From contig NWQR01000009.1 in the NCBI GenBank assembly GCA_002798275.1, positions 26,256 to 90,255 on the forward strand: a stretch of DNA of 64,000 bases, in the 5' to 3' direction. The notes beneath the pieces are model-generated. The model saw only the letters and a list, made by a program, of their open reading frames with translations, was not told where the DNA came from and did no database searches. Source of the DNA: Lysobacteraceae bacterium NML08-0793. GTDB lineage: Bacteria; Pseudomonadota; Gammaproteobacteria; Xanthomonadales; Xanthomonadaceae. Shown piece after piece: positions 21,064 to 30,858 of the stretch (positions are counted from its first letter, which is position 1; every line of letters begins with the position of its first letter). A program made the position numbers and the translations under genes.

Positions 21064-24000
21064 TTATTCGCCCAAGGTCAGCAGGCTGGCATTGCCGCCT
21101 GCGGCGGTGGTGTTGATGGTTACGGTTTTTTCCGTGGCAAAGCGTGGCAGGTAGTGCGGGCCACCGGCCTTCGGGCCGGTACCGGACAGCCCCTGGCCGC
21201 CAAAGGGCTGAACGCCGACCACCGCACCAATCTGGTTGCGGTTGACATAGATATTGCCGACCTTGGCGCGCTTGACGATGCGTTCCACGGTTTCGTCGAT
21301 GCGCGAATGGATGCCGAGGGTGAGGCCATAGCCGCTGGCATTGACGGCATCGACCACTTGGTCGAGCTCGTCGGCCTTCCAGCGCACCACATGCAGCGCC
21401 GGGCCGAATTTTTCTTCGGCAAGTTGTGCCATGGATTGCAGTTCCCAGGCGCGCGGAGCAAAGAAGGTGCCATGCTCGGTAGCGGCGGCATCCATTTCGG
21501 CCTTGGCAATCAGGCGGGCTTCGCTGTCCATGCGGGCGGCATGGGCGTCCAGGATCGCCTTGGCATCGGCATCAATCACCGGCCCCACATCGGTGGAAAG
21601 CTCGCCGGGGTTGCCGACTTTCAGCTCCGCCATGGCACCGGCCAGCATGTGAATCACCTTGTCGGCGATGTCGTCCTGCACCAGCAAGACGCGGGCGGCG
21701 GAGCAGCGTTGACCGGCAGAGGTGAAGGCGCTGCCGAGGGCATCCTTGACGACCTGTTCGGGCAGCGAGGAGCTGTCGGCAATCATCGCGTTCTGGCCGC
21801 CGGTTTCGGCAATCAAGGTGGCGATGGGGCCAGCTTCGCGGCTTGCTAGGGCACGGTTGATGAGGCGTGCGGTTTCGGTCGAGCCGGTAAAACACACCCC
21901 GGCCACGCGCGCATCGCGGGTAAGGGCGGCACCAACGCTTGCGCCATCGCCGGGCACAAATTGCAGGACTTTTTCCGGGATGCCGGCTTCATGCATCAGT
22001 TTGACGGCGGCATAACCAATCAGATTGGTTTGTTCGGCGGGCTTGGCGATGACGGTATTGCCTGCGACCAGTGCGGCGGCAATCTGGCCAATGAAAATCG
22101 CCAGCGGGAAGTTCCACGGGCTGATGCACACAAACACGCCGCGACCTGCCAGTTGCAGGGTATTGCTTTCGCCAGTGGGGCCGGGCAGGGCTTCAACGAT
22201 GAACTGCTTGCGGGCTTCCAGCGCGTAATAACGCAGGAAATCCACCGCTTCGCGCACTTCGGCTACGCCATCGGGCAGGGTTTTGCCTGCTTCCTTGGTG
22301 CACATCGCCATGTACGGGGCGATGCGTGCTTCCAGAAGGTCGGCGGCCTTTTCCAGCAGTTCGGCGCGACGCTCCACCGGGGTTGCGTCCCATTCGGGCT
22401 GTGCGGCCACGGCGTTTTCCAGCGCCTTTTGCACGCAGGCTTCATCGGCGGGCAGCCAGTGGCCGACGACTTCGCGGCGGTCTGCCGGATTGGTTACGGC
22501 GATTTTCTCGCCCGCCACATGGGTGCCGGGCACCAGCGGGGCGGCTTCCCAATGGCCGCTGCCGGCGTTGTTGAGTTCGGCGGCAAGTGCGCGCAGTTGT
22601 TCGTCGTTGGCGAGATTGATGCCCATGGAATTGTCTCGTGGCTGGTTCTGGCTGCGGTACAGGTCAACCGGCAGCGGGATACGGGGATGCGGGATTTGCG
22701 CGAAGGCGCCGACCACTTCAACCGGGTCGCGCACCAGGTCGTCGATATTCACCGCCTCATCGGTGATGCGGTTGACGAAGCTGGAGTTCGCGCCGTTTTC
22801 CAGCAGGCGGCGGACCAGATACGGCAGCAGGTCTTCGTGGCTGCCTACTGGCGCATACACGCGGCAGGGTACGTCCAGACGGTTTTGCGGGATGACTTCC
22901 GCATATAGGTCATCGCCCATGCCGTGCAGTTTCTGGAACTCGTAGCGGAAGCCTTCGCCCTGACGTGCGCCGCCGCCCAGCTCGGTCTTGGCCATCTGGT
23001 GGATGGCGGCGATGGTTTGCGCATTGTGGGTGGCAAACATCGGGTAGATGGCGTCGATGTTTCGCAGCAGTCGCCGTGCATTGGCCTGATAGCTAACATC
23101 GGTATTGGGCTTGCGGGTAAAGAGGGGGTAGCCGGTTTGGCCTTCCACCTGGGCGCGCTTGACCTCCGCATCCCAGTACGCACCTTTCACCAGACGCACC
23201 GGGATGCGTCGACCCAGCGCGCGCGCCTTGGCGGCGATGAAATCAATCACGAACGGTGCGCGGCGCTGATAGGCCTGCACCACGATGCCGAAACCTTCCC
23301 AGCCACTCAGCGAGTCATCGGCCAGCACCTTGAAGATGAGATCCAGCGAGATTTCCAAGCGGTCGGTTTCTTCGGCGTCGATGGTGAGGCCGATGTTGTA
23401 TTGCTTGGCCAGTTGAGCCAGCTCCAGCAGCGCCGGTGCCAGTTCATGCATCACGCGCTCGCGCTTGGCGTGCTCATAGCGCGGGTGCAGGGCGGAAATC
23501 TTCACCGAAATGCTGGGGGCAGCGAACACGTCATGGAACGGGCCGGTTTTGCCGATGGCATGAATTGCCTGGCGATAGGCTTCCAGATAGCGTGCCGCAT
23601 CGGCTGCGGTCAGTGCGCCCTCACCGAGCATGTCGAAGGAGTAGCGGAACTTTGCGTTCTCACCCTTTTGCGAGCGCTCCAGCGCCTCGTTGATGGTGCG
23701 CCCCATCACGAACTGGTGCCCCATGATTTTCATCGCCTGGCGCACCGCCGCGCGAATCAGCGGCTCGCCCATCTTGCCGATCAGCCGCCCGAATGCGCCG
23801 TGTGCATCGCGCTGGGTATTGTCGGAAAGATTGACCAGCTTGCCGGTCAGCAGCAGCCCCCAAGTGGAGGCATTGACCAGCAGCGAGTCGGACTGCCCCA
23901 GATGCCGGCGCCAGTTGGCATCGCCGAGCTTATCGCGGATCAGTGCATCGGCGGTGCCTTGGTCGGGGATGCGCAGCAGTGCCTCGGCCACGCACATCAT

Positions 24001-24258
24001 CAGCACGCCTTCTTCGCTGCCAAGATCGTACTGGCGCATGAAGGCTTCAACGGTGCTTTGATTTTCGGCGCGCTGGCGCACGCGACGCACCAAATCGGCG
24101 GCAGTGGCGCGGACGGCGGCGCGGTCGGCTTCGGGCTGGCGCGCCTGTTCGAGCAGCCATTGCACATGGCGGGTTTCATCGACGACCCAGTTCTGGGTGA
24201 TGGCAAGACGCAGCGGGTCGGGCGAAGCCGGGACTTCAGAAAGCAAGGAGAGACTCAC
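21064..24258 (-). CDS. putA: Bifunctional proline dehydrogenase / P5C dehydrogenase (PutA)
   Basis: 1064 residues from GTG 24258 (GGAA just before); the frame is open to 24303. It oxidises proline to glutamate in two steps with substrate channelling. The FAD-dependent PRODH barrel spans about 80-460 (TIDAEETDRLE, RLVKGAYWD), and the NAD-dependent aldehyde dehydrogenase domain about 540-1000 (PWNFPLAIF, catalytic Glu in AETGGQNAM, catalytic Cys in SAGQRCSAAR). There is no N-terminal ribbon-helix-helix domain, so this is a short class-A PutA that does not repress its own gene, unlike the ~1320-residue E. coli protein. Transcribed alone. Confidence 0.95.
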   Translation of the reverse strand: MSLSLLSEVPASPDPLRLAITQNWVVDETRHVQWLLEQARQPEADRAAVRATAADLVRRVRQRAENQSTVEAFMRQYDLGSEEGVLMMCVAEALLRIPDQGTADALIRDKLGDANWRRHLGQSDSLLVNASTWGLLLTGKLVNLSDNTQRDAHGAFGRLIGKMGEPLIRAAVRQAMKIMGHQFVMGRTINEALERSQKGENAKFRYSFDMLGEGALTAADAARYLEAYRQAIHAIGKTGPFHDVFAAPSISVKISALHPRYEHAKRERVMHELAPALLELAQLAKQYNIGLTIDAEETDRLEISLDLIFKVLADDSLSGWEGFGIVVQAYQRRAPFVIDFIAAKARALGRRIPVRLVKGAYWDAEVKRAQVEGQTGYPLFTRKPNTDVSYQANARRLLRNIDAIYPMFATHNAQTIAAIHQMAKTELGGGARQGEGFRYEFQKLHGMGDDLYAEVIPQNRLDVPCRVYAPVGSHEDLLPYLVRRLLENGANSSFVNRITDEAVNIDDLVRDPVEVVGAFAQIPHPRIPLPVDLYRSQNQPRDNSMGINLANDEQLRALAAELNNAGSGHWEAAPLVPGTHVAGEKIAVTNPADRREVVGHWLPADEACVQKALENAVAAQPEWDATPVERRAELLEKAADLLEARIAPYMAMCTKEAGKTLPDGVAEVREAVDFLRYYALEARKQFIVEALPGPTGESNTLQLAGRGVFVCISPWNFPLAIFIGQIAAALVAGNTVIAKPAEQTNLIGYAAVKLMHEAGIPEKVLQFVPGDGASVGAALTRDARVAGVCFTGSTETARLINRALASREAGPIATLIAETGGQNAMIADSSSLPEQVVKDALGSAFTSAGQRCSAARVLLVQDDIADKVIHMLAGAMAELKVGNPGELSTDVGPVIDADAKAILDAHAARMDSEARLIAKAEMDAAATEHGTFFAPRAWELQSMAQLAEEKFGPALHVVRWKADELDQVVDAVNASGYGLTLGIHSRIDETVERIVKRAKVGNIYVNRNQIGAVVGVQPFGGQGLSGTGPKAGGPHYLPRFATEKTVTINTTAAGGNASLLTLGE

Positions 24259-24315
24259 GGTGAATTCCGACAAAGAGCAAGCCGCAAATTGTAGCGCCGC
24301 CACCGGCCTTCCGGG

Positions 24316-26034
24316 TTATTCGGCGGTGCTCAAAAGTGTGCGCAATTCGGCCTTTCCGGAGGCGTTGATTTGACCGTCGGCAAGCAGTTGCTGCAACTGG
24401 GCGATGCGTTGCTTGCGCGTTTGTGCGGCAAGTTTCGCCAATGCGTCGGTGAACTCGGCTTGCAGGCTGGCGGCATCGCCCGGCAGGTTGGTTTGCGCCA
24501 GCTTGTTGAGTGCGGCCGCATGCGGATGGGTGTCCAGCATCTCTAGCAAAACGGCGGTTTTGATGTTGGGGCGCTCGGCGATGATGTCGAGCAATTGGCA
24601 CAGCAGCGGGATGCCGGGTTGCTCCAGCGTGGCAAAGGGATAGGGCGGGGTGATGTGCGCGGCGATTTGCGGCGCTTGCAGCAGCAGGGTGATGGCATTG
24701 CTGACCAGGCTGCGTCGGGGGGCAGTGGTGGCCTGCGGCTGGGCGCGTATGCCGACAGATGCGGTGGGTGTTTGCGTGCGTGCGGCAAGCCCGGTCAATT
24801 CGGCCAGCCGGGCGTGCATCAAATCGGCAAAGGCGCCTTCGGGGATTTGTGCTAGCAGCGGTTTGGCACGCTCTGCCAGACGGCTTTTGCCCTCCAAGGT
24901 ATGTAAAAGCACATCGGCAGAGAGTTCGTCGAAGAAAAACTGCGATAACGGCAGCGCATTTTGCAGGCGCTGGTTGAAGCCTTCAGTGCCTTCCTTGCGA
25001 ATCAGCGAATCCGGGTCTTCGCCATCGGGCAGAAACAGGAAAAATGCCTGCCGACCATCGCGCATGCGCGGCAGCACCGCGTGCATGGCGCGGCTGGCTG
25101 CCCGTCGTCCGGCAGCATCGCCGTCAAAGCAGAAATACGCATCCGGCGCGCTGCGGAACAAAAGCTCGGCGTGCTCCGGCGTGGTGGCCGTGCCCAGGGT
25201 GGCCACAGCTTCGGGCAGGCCATGCTGGAACAGCGCGACCACATCCATATAGCCTTCCACCACAATCAGCCGATGCAGTTTGCTGTTGGCCTGGCGCACT
25301 TGCCACAGGCCGTATAGCTCGCGCCCCTTGTGAAACAGCGGGGTTTCCGGCGAGTTGAGATATTTCGGGCTGTCCTCGCTGGACAATACCCGGCCACCGA
25401 AGGCAATCACCCGGCCACGCCGGTCGTGGATCGGAAACATCAGCCGGTGGCGAAATTTGTCATACACATGGCCGCGATCATTGCGCGAGAACATCCCGGC
25501 TTTTTCCAGCAGCTTCATGCGCCGCTCGTCGGTGCCGAGCGCGTCCTTGAGTGCGGAAAACCCGGCAGGGGCATAGCCGATACCAAAGGCTTCGGCGGTG
25601 GCAGCATCCACTTCGCGGCTTTGCAGGTATGACCGGGCTTCGGCGCTTTCGGCAAGGTGCTTGCGGAAAAACCGCTGTGCCGCTTCCAGCGCATTGAACA
25701 GCGGCTGGGTATCGGGATTGATGGCCTGTTTGGCGGCATCGCGCGGGAGCTGCATGCCAACGCGCCTGGCGAGTTCTTCGACCGCATCGAGAAACTCCAG
25801 CCGGTCGTAATTCATCAGGAAGCTGATTGCCGTGCCGTGCGCGCCGCAGCCAAAGCAGTGATAGAACTGTTTGGTGGGCGATACCGTGAACGAGGGCGAG
25901 CGCTCGTCATGGAACGGGCAGCAGGCGGTATATTCGCGTCCCTGTTGTTTCAGTTGTACGCGCGCACTGATGATTTCGACGATATCGGTGCGGGCAAGCA
26001 GTTCGTCCAGAAATGCGTCGGGGATGCGAGCCAT
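24316..26034 (-). CDS. dnaG: DNA primase
   Basis: 572 residues. It makes RNA primers for DNA replication. The zinc-binding CHC2 domain has Cys39, His42, Cys60 and Cys63. The RNA polymerase/TOPRIM domain has the VVEGYMDV glutamate motif and FDGDAAGR aspartates (about 265-315). The C-terminal part is the DnaB-helicase-binding domain. It is the last gene of rpsU-yqeY-yihY-dnaG, a variant of the macromolecular-synthesis operon. rpoD is not next: the convergent-side neighbour is putA on the same strand. Confidence 0.96.
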   Translation of the reverse strand: MARIPDAFLDELLARTDIVEIISARVQLKQQGREYTACCPFHDERSPSFTVSPTKQFYHCFGCGAHGTAISFLMNYDRLEFLDAVEELARRVGMQLPRDAAKQAINPDTQPLFNALEAAQRFFRKHLAESAEARSYLQSREVDAATAEAFGIGYAPAGFSALKDALGTDERRMKLLEKAGMFSRNDRGHVYDKFRHRLMFPIHDRRGRVIAFGGRVLSSEDSPKYLNSPETPLFHKGRELYGLWQVRQANSKLHRLIVVEGYMDVVALFQHGLPEAVATLGTATTPEHAELLFRSAPDAYFCFDGDAAGRRAASRAMHAVLPRMRDGRQAFFLFLPDGEDPDSLIRKEGTEGFNQRLQNALPLSQFFFDELSADVLLHTLEGKSRLAERAKPLLAQIPEGAFADLMHARLAELTGLAARTQTPTASVGIRAQPQATTAPRRSLVSNAITLLLQAPQIAAHITPPYPFATLEQPGIPLLCQLLDIIAERPNIKTAVLLEMLDTHPHAAALNKLAQTNLPGDAASLQAEFTDALAKLAAQTRKQRIAQLQQLLADGQINASGKAELRTLLSTAE

Positions 26035-26043
26035 GGCCGGAGT

Positions 26044-26934
26044 TTAACTCTTGCGCTGGCGACGTTCGTCGATCAGTGCGGTCAACAGAGCGCCAACAAA
26101 GAACACCAGTGCCGCGTAGTACACCCAGACCAGTAGCAGCACCAAGGTGCCCATCGAGCCATAGGCGCTACCCGGCGCGGCATGGGTGATGTAAAGGCTG
26201 ATGCCCCAGCGACCGATGACGAACAATATCGCGGTCAAAATCCCGCCCAGCAGCGATTGCCGCCAGGCTACGCGGCGGTCGGGCAGATATTTGTAGAGCA
26301 GTGCAAACGCCAGCGTGTAAACCACCAGCGCGCCCAGATTGCTGGCCAGTGGCAACAGGCTTGGGATGCCACTTAAGACAAACTCCAACGCGGTATGCAA
26401 GGTGATCGAGAGCAACAGCAAAAAGCCCAGCGCAAACACCACGCCGAAAGAAAACACCCGCTTGCGCAGCCATGGCAGCACGCCGCCCAGTGCCTCGGCA
26501 TCGCTTTTGAAAATCAGATTGAGCGTGCCTTGTAGATGGGCAAACACCACGGTGGCGCCGAAAAACAGCAGCAATGTGCTCCACGTGCCCGCCATCGAGC
26601 CGACACTGGGGCGCTCCTTGGCATTGTGCAAAACGGTGGAAGCAATCTGCCGCGCTTCTTCACCGGCCAGTTGGTAAATCTGCCCAAGCAGCGCGGCCTG
26701 GGCTTCCGGGTACAGCGATGCGGTCAGCCACAGCAGCAGAATCAGCAGCGGGGCGAGCGAGAGCAGGGCGTAGAAAGACAACGCGGCGGCATGGCTCATC
26801 AGGTCGAGCTCGACAAAGCGCAGCAGCGCTTCTGCCGGCAGGCTGCGCTGTAGTTTTTCGATGCTTTTCGAAAGCGTCGTGCGCGACCGAGCCGTGCGTG
26901 AAGTGCTGTTGGCAGTCGGCAAGTCCTGCCTCAT
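26044..26934 (-). CDS. YihY/BrkB family inner-membrane protein
   Basis: 296 residues with six predicted membrane helices. It has the family features FYALLSLAPLLILLLW near residue 55 and a long hydrophobic C-terminal half ending in basic residues. Function is uncertain; the family was once called ribonuclease BN by mistake, and it is not an RNase. Its start overlaps the yqeY stop by 4 bases and dnaG follows after 9 bases, so it is embedded in the rpsU-dnaG operon. Confidence 0.85.
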   Translation of the reverse strand: MRQDLPTANSTSRTARSRTTLSKSIEKLQRSLPAEALLRFVELDLMSHAAALSFYALLSLAPLLILLLWLTASLYPEAQAALLGQIYQLAGEEARQIASTVLHNAKERPSVGSMAGTWSTLLLFFGATVVFAHLQGTLNLIFKSDAEALGGVLPWLRKRVFSFGVVFALGFLLLLSITLHTALEFVLSGIPSLLPLASNLGALVVYTLAFALLYKYLPDRRVAWRQSLLGGILTAILFVIGRWGISLYITHAAPGSAYGSMGTLVLLLVWVYYAALVFFVGALLTALIDERRQRKS

Positions 26935-27380
26935 CCGCCGGCAAGCCGTGCCTTGATGAGCTTTGAAACCAGACCCATGTCGGCCTGGCCTGCCAGTTGC
27001 GGCTTCAGCACGCCCATCAGTTTGCCCATGTCCGCCGGGCTTGCCGCGCCGGTTTGGGCGATGGCCGCTTCGATGGCGGCATTGATTTCGGCTTCGCCCA
27101 GCTTTTCCGGCAGATAGGCGTCGATGATGACAAGCTCGTCGCGCTCGACCTGCGCCAGATCCTCGCGCTTGGCCGCTTCGTATTGGCTGATCGAATCACG
27201 GCGCTGCTTGACCATTTTTTCCAGCACGGCGAGCACCGCAGCATCATCAAGCTCGACACGCTCGTCCACTTCTTTTTGTTTGATGGCGGCATTGATGAGG
27301 CGGATAACGGCCAAGCGCGCTTTGTCGCCAGACTTCATCGCGGCCTTCATGTCATCGACAAGACGGGTTTTGAGGGACAT
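26931..27380 (-). CDS. yqeY: GatB/YqeY domain protein
   Basis: 149 residues from ATG 27380 with AGGAA just before it. YqeY proteins resemble the tail domain of the GatB amidotransferase subunit and the family is found next to rpsU and dnaG in many bacteria. It is helical, with MGKLMGVLKPQLAGQADM as the conserved C-terminal segment. The cellular role is not established; tRNA binding has been proposed from the GatB relation. A hairpin separates it from rpsU. Confidence 0.88.
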   Translation of the reverse strand: MSLKTRLVDDMKAAMKSGDKARLAVIRLINAAIKQKEVDERVELDDAAVLAVLEKMVKQRRDSISQYEAAKREDLAQVERDELVIIDAYLPEKLGEAEINAAIEAAIAQTGAASPADMGKLMGVLKPQLAGQADMGLVSKLIKARLAGG

Positions 27381-27409
27381 GACGGGTTCCTGATTGGTTT
27401 TCAAGCAAA

Positions 27410-27436
27410 CACGAAAAGCCGGCTTGAGCCGGCTTT
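27410..27436 (-). terminator. Attenuator-like terminator between rpsU and yqeY
   Basis: Arms AAAGCCGGC (27415-27423) and GCCGGCTTT (27428-27436) with a 4-base loop; on the minus strand the stem is followed by TTCGTG. It would let most transcripts end after rpsU, giving more S21 than primase. Confidence 0.6.
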
Positions 27437-27472
27437 GTCGCGGACACGATGCCACGCGCAGTGCGCGCGGTA

Positions 27473-27688
27473 TCAGTACAGGCGCTGACGCTTGGTAACG
27501 TCGCGTGCGGTGCGGCGTGCCTGACGCTTCACCGCAGCAGCAGCCTTGCGCTTGCGTTCCTGAGTCGGCTTTTCGTAAAACTCGCGCTTGCGGGTTTCGG
27601 CAATCACACCGGCTTTTTCGCAGGTGCGCTTGAAGCGACGCAGGGCAAACTCAAAAGGTTCGTTTTCGCGGACTTTGACGCTGGGCAT
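27473..27688 (-). CDS. rpsU: 30S ribosomal protein S21
   Basis: 71 residues, same length as E. coli S21. Starts [20 protein letters not shown] and ends in the basic tail KRQRLY. It helps mRNA start selection on the 30S subunit. First gene of the rpsU-yqeY-yihY-dnaG unit and divergent from tsaD, the usual gammaproteobacterial arrangement. Confidence 0.97.
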   Translation of the reverse strand: MPSVKVRENEPFEFALRRFKRTCEKAGVIAETRKREFYEKPTQERKRKAAAAVKRQARRTARDVTKRQRLY

Positions 27689-27739
27689 AAGGGAATCTCG
27701 AAACGGATGATTCTGGCCATACGAGCCAGGGAGCCGCGT

Positions 27740-27769
27740 ATCATAGCGGCACTTGGCTGGTAGATGCAA
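27740..27769 (-). promoter_or_regulatory. Sigma-70 promoter of rpsU
   Basis: On the minus strand TTGCAT (complement of 27764-27769) and TATGAT (complement of 27740-27745) are 18 bases apart. The leader to rpsU would be about 45 bases. Confidence 0.6.
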
Positions 27770-27797
27770 GCCTCCTTGGCAAAGTGATGAAATCAAG

Positions 27798-28814
27798 ATG
27801 AAAGTTCTCGGCATTGAAACCTCTTGCGATGAAACCGGCGTGGCCGTTTATGACCGTGATGCGGGGCTGCTGGCGCATACGGTTTACAGCCAGATTGCGC
27901 TGCATGCCGAGTACGGTGGCGTGGTGCCGGAGCTTGCCAGTCGCGACCATGTGCGCAAATTGCTGCCGCTGATTCGGCAGACCCTAGGTGATGCCGGGCT
28001 TGCCCTGGACGATATCGGGGGCGTGGCCTATACCTCGGGGCCGGGGCTGGTGGGCGCGTTGCTGGTGGGGGCTGGGGTGGCGCGGGCACTGGCGTTTGCT
28101 CTGGATGTGCCGGCGATCGGCGTGCATCACATGGAAGGACATCTGCTCGCTCCGCTGCTGGAAACCGACCCGCCCGAGCCGCCGTTTGTCGCCCTCTTGG
28201 TTTCTGGCGGGCATACGCAGCTGGTGGAAGTGCGCCGGATTGGCGAATACCGTCTATTGGGTGAAACGCTGGACGATGCCGCAGGCGAGGCATTCGACAA
28301 GACCGCAAAGCTGATGGGACTGCCGTATCCGGGCGGGCCGCAGTTGGCGGCGCTGGCTGAAACCGGCGTGCCGGGCAGGTTCGTATTTCCACGGCCAATG
28401 ACGCAGAAGCCGGGGCTGGACTTCAGCTTCAGCGGGCTGAAAACCCAAGTGCTGATGGCCTGGCAGGGGAGCGACCAAACCGATGCTACTCGCGCCGATA
28501 TTGCCCGTGGCTTTGAAGACGCGGTGGTGGATACACTCGCCATCAAATGCGCTAGGGCGCTGGATGAAACCGGCTGCGACACGCTGGTGGTGGCCGGGGG
28601 GGTCGGGGCGAATCGTCGCCTGCGGGAAAAATTGCAGCAGATTGCCAAGGCGCGCGCCGGACGGGTGTGTTTTCCGCGTCCGGAGCTATGCACCGACAAT
28701 GGCGCGATGATTGCCTTTGCAGGCGCTTTGCGCCTTGCTGCCGGACAACAGGCGCCGTTGCGCGTGGAGGTGCAGCCACGCTGGGACATGCAAGCCCTGT
28801 CGCGGGTGGACTGA
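27798..28814 (+). CDS. tsaD: tRNA N6-threonylcarbamoyladenosine transferase TsaD
   Basis: 338 residues from ATG 27798. It transfers the threonylcarbamoyl group to A37 of ANN-decoding tRNAs, with TsaB and TsaE. ASKHA fold; starts [13 protein letters not shown]. The iron ligands are His111 and His115 (HMEGH) plus a C-terminal Asp in [16 protein letters not shown] is the nucleotide-binding loop. Positions agree with E. coli TsaD. Divergent from rpsU. Confidence 0.96.
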   Translation: MKVLGIETSCDETGVAVYDRDAGLLAHTVYSQIALHAEYGGVVPELASRDHVRKLLPLIRQTLGDAGLALDDIGGVAYTSGPGLVGALLVGAGVARALAFALDVPAIGVHHMEGHLLAPLLETDPPEPPFVALLVSGGHTQLVEVRRIGEYRLLGETLDDAAGEAFDKTAKLMGLPYPGGPQLAALAETGVPGRFVFPRPMTQKPGLDFSFSGLKTQVLMAWQGSDQTDATRADIARGFEDAVVDTLAIKCARALDETGCDTLVVAGGVGANRRLREKLQQIAKARAGRVCFPRPELCTDNGAMIAFAGALRLAAGQQAPLRVEVQPRWDMQALSRVD

Positions 28815-28843
28815 GCGCAGCGACATGCCACTACACTTGCCGC

Positions 28844-30124
28844 ATGGAAAAATACACGCACTATCTTGACCGTCTGAACGAGCAGCTGGCGCCCTATCCG
28901 TGGGCGTGGACGGCGTTGGCCGGGGCAGGGCTGTTGCTGGCTGCCTGGCTTGCCAATTTCATCACCAAGAAAATCGCCCTGCGCGCCTTGCAAAAAGCCT
29001 TGATGGCCTCGCCTTTGGGGACGGAGTTCGGCATCGAGGATGGCAACGGGCAGGTCAAGCTGAATGTCATTCCGCGCCTTGCCAATGCGGTGCCGGCGCT
29101 GGTGGTGTATGCCGGGGTTGGCGTGCTGCCGGACTTGCCCGAGAGCTTTGTTGCCGTGACCCGGGCGCTCTGTCAGGCATTCATCGTGGTGACGGTGGCG
29201 CTGGCGATTTCGCGCCTCCTAAATCTTGTCAATGCGCTTTACGAGCGTCGGCCAAATGCTCGCAACAAGCCGATCAAGGGCTATATCCAGATCGTCAAGA
29301 TTGTGATGTTCGTGCTGGTGGGCTTGTCGGTCGTGGCCACCCTGATTGGCGCCAAGTTGCTGCATCTGATTACTGGCCTTGGCGCGATGACTGCGGTACT
29401 GATGCTGATTTTTCAGGACACCATTCTGTCGCTGGTGGCCAGTGTGCAAATCAGCAACGATGGCCGCGTGCGTATTGGCGACTGGATTGAAATGCCCAGC
29501 CAAAATGCCGATGGCGATGTGATCGACATCGCCCTGCACACGGTAACGGTGCAGAACTGGGACATGACCGTAACCACCATTCCCACCAAAAAGCTCATCA
29601 GCGATTCGTTCAAGAACTGGCGCAATATGAGTGAGCGCGGTGGGCGGCGCATCAAGCGTTCGCTGTTGTTGGATCAGGCCAGTGTGCGTTTTTTGAACGC
29701 CGAAGAAGTCGAACGACTGGCGCGTTTTGCATTGCTTGATGCCTATCTGGGGCGCAAGGAGGCCGAGCTTGAAGCATGGAATGCGCAATTGCGGGCAACC
29801 GGCCAAGACCCGGTGAACGCCCGGCGTGTAACCAATATCGGCACCTTCCGCGTGTATGTGGAGCAATATCTGCGCGCCCATCCGCAAGTGCATCAGGATA
29901 TGACCCTGCTGGTGCGGCAATTGCAGCCGACCGAAACCGGCATTCCGCTGGAGATTTATTGCTTCAGCAATGATGTGCGCTGGGCGTATTACGAAAAACT
30001 CCAAGCCGATATTTTTGACCACCTGCTGGCAATCCTGCCGGAGTTTGGCTTGCAGGTATTCCAAGCGCCTTCTGGCAGCGATGTGCGGCGCGGCTTGGGG
30101 CAAGTGGCCGGGGAGCTACATTGA
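28844..30124 (+). CDS. MscS-family mechanosensitive channel (YbdG-like)
   Basis: 426 residues from ATG 28844, 29 bases after tsaD. Five or so membrane helices lie in the first 200 residues, followed by the MscS pore helix and beta domain (LIFQDTILSLVASVQISNDGRVRIGDWIEMP, split over about 185-225). A long C-terminal domain with an acidic linker resembles the YbdG/MscM branch (415 residues in E. coli) more than small MscS. It should release ions on membrane tension in hypo-osmotic shock. Its stop overlaps the folB start by one base (TGATG). Confidence 0.85.
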   Translation: MEKYTHYLDRLNEQLAPYPWAWTALAGAGLLLAAWLANFITKKIALRALQKALMASPLGTEFGIEDGNGQVKLNVIPRLANAVPALVVYAGVGVLPDLPESFVAVTRALCQAFIVVTVALAISRLLNLVNALYERRPNARNKPIKGYIQIVKIVMFVLVGLSVVATLIGAKLLHLITGLGAMTAVLMLIFQDTILSLVASVQISNDGRVRIGDWIEMPSQNADGDVIDIALHTVTVQNWDMTVTTIPTKKLISDSFKNWRNMSERGGRRIKRSLLLDQASVRFLNAEEVERLARFALLDAYLGRKEAELEAWNAQLRATGQDPVNARRVTNIGTFRVYVEQYLRAHPQVHQDMTLLVRQLQPTETGIPLEIYCFSNDVRWAYYEKLQADIFDHLLAILPEFGLQVFQAPSGSDVRRGLGQVAGELH

Positions 30125-30477
30125 TGGACAAAATCTTCATTCGCGCCCTGCAACTGGATGCCCTGATTGGTGTGTATGCGCATGAGCGTCAGGCGCCCCA
30201 GCCCTTGCTGCTGGATGTCGAGCTGGACTTCGACAATCGTATCTCGGCAAGTAGCGATGCGCTGGCCGATACCATCGACTATGCAGCGGTTGTCGCGCAG
30301 TTGCGGCAATGGACGGCGCAGACGCACTACGCGCTTTTGGAAACTTTGCTGGAAGATATGGCCGCGCGCCTGCGGGCGGGGTTTCCCAGCATCAGCAAGG
30401 TGCGCCTGCGGGTGCACAAGCCGCTGGCTGCCAAGGCGCTGGGCTGTGCGGATGTGGGCATCGAAATCGAGCGCTGA
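30124..30477 (+). CDS. folB: Dihydroneopterin aldolase FolB
   Basis: 117 residues. It converts 7,8-dihydroneopterin to 6-hydroxymethyl-dihydropterin and glycolaldehyde in folate synthesis. It has the T-fold family start MDKIFIRALQLDALIGVYAHER and the DTIDYAAV segment; the lysine in RVHKPLAAK is the catalytic base. A TTG at 30121 is also in frame but the ATG overlaps the preceding stop and is preferred. Coupled to the mechanosensitive channel gene and followed by folK after 3 bases. Confidence 0.92.
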   Translation: MDKIFIRALQLDALIGVYAHERQAPQPLLLDVELDFDNRISASSDALADTIDYAAVVAQLRQWTAQTHYALLETLLEDMAARLRAGFPSISKVRLRVHKPLAAKALGCADVGIEIER

Positions 30478-30480
30478 TAG

Positions 30481-30855
30481 ATGCAATACCTGTTGATACT
30501 CGGCTCCAACCACCAACGCGCCAAGAGTTTTCGTCTGGCGGCCAAACAACTGGCCGCGCGCTTTGCCGTGCTTGCCCATAGCCGCGCCATGCCGACCCGC
30601 GATGCGCGCAGCAAGGCGCGCTATTTGAATGCCGCGGTAGTGATTGAGAGCAGCGCTGCGCGTGATGCGTTGCGTGCGCAGTTGCGCGAAGTGGAAGCGG
30701 CTGCCGGGCGCGATCGCAGCGCCCCGGTTTGTGCGTTGGATATTGACCTGGTGGCACGGCTTGAAAACGGGAAAGTCATCGAGGTCATCAAGCCCGATGA
30801 CCTAGCCGCACCGTATGCCGCACCACTGCTGGCGGCGCTGGGGATTGCGAAATGA
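30481..30855 (+). CDS. folK: Short FolK-like HPPK (pterin pyrophosphokinase)
   Basis: 124 residues, against about 160 in E. coli FolK. The order of motifs fits: LGSN at the start, YLNAAVVIES in the middle, AAAGRDRSAP and the metal motif DIDLVAR near 86-92. The C-terminal third is shortened and the usual RxFVLxPL segment is not evident. It would transfer pyrophosphate from ATP to the FolB product, and the position after folB supports that. Either it is a streamlined family branch or a divergent paralogue with a full FolK elsewhere; the window does not decide. Confidence 0.72.
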   Translation: MQYLLILGSNHQRAKSFRLAAKQLAARFAVLAHSRAMPTRDARSKARYLNAAVVIESSAARDALRAQLREVEAAAGRDRSAPVCALDIDLVARLENGKVIEVIKPDDLAAPYAAPLLAALGIAK

Positions 30856-30858
30856 TGC

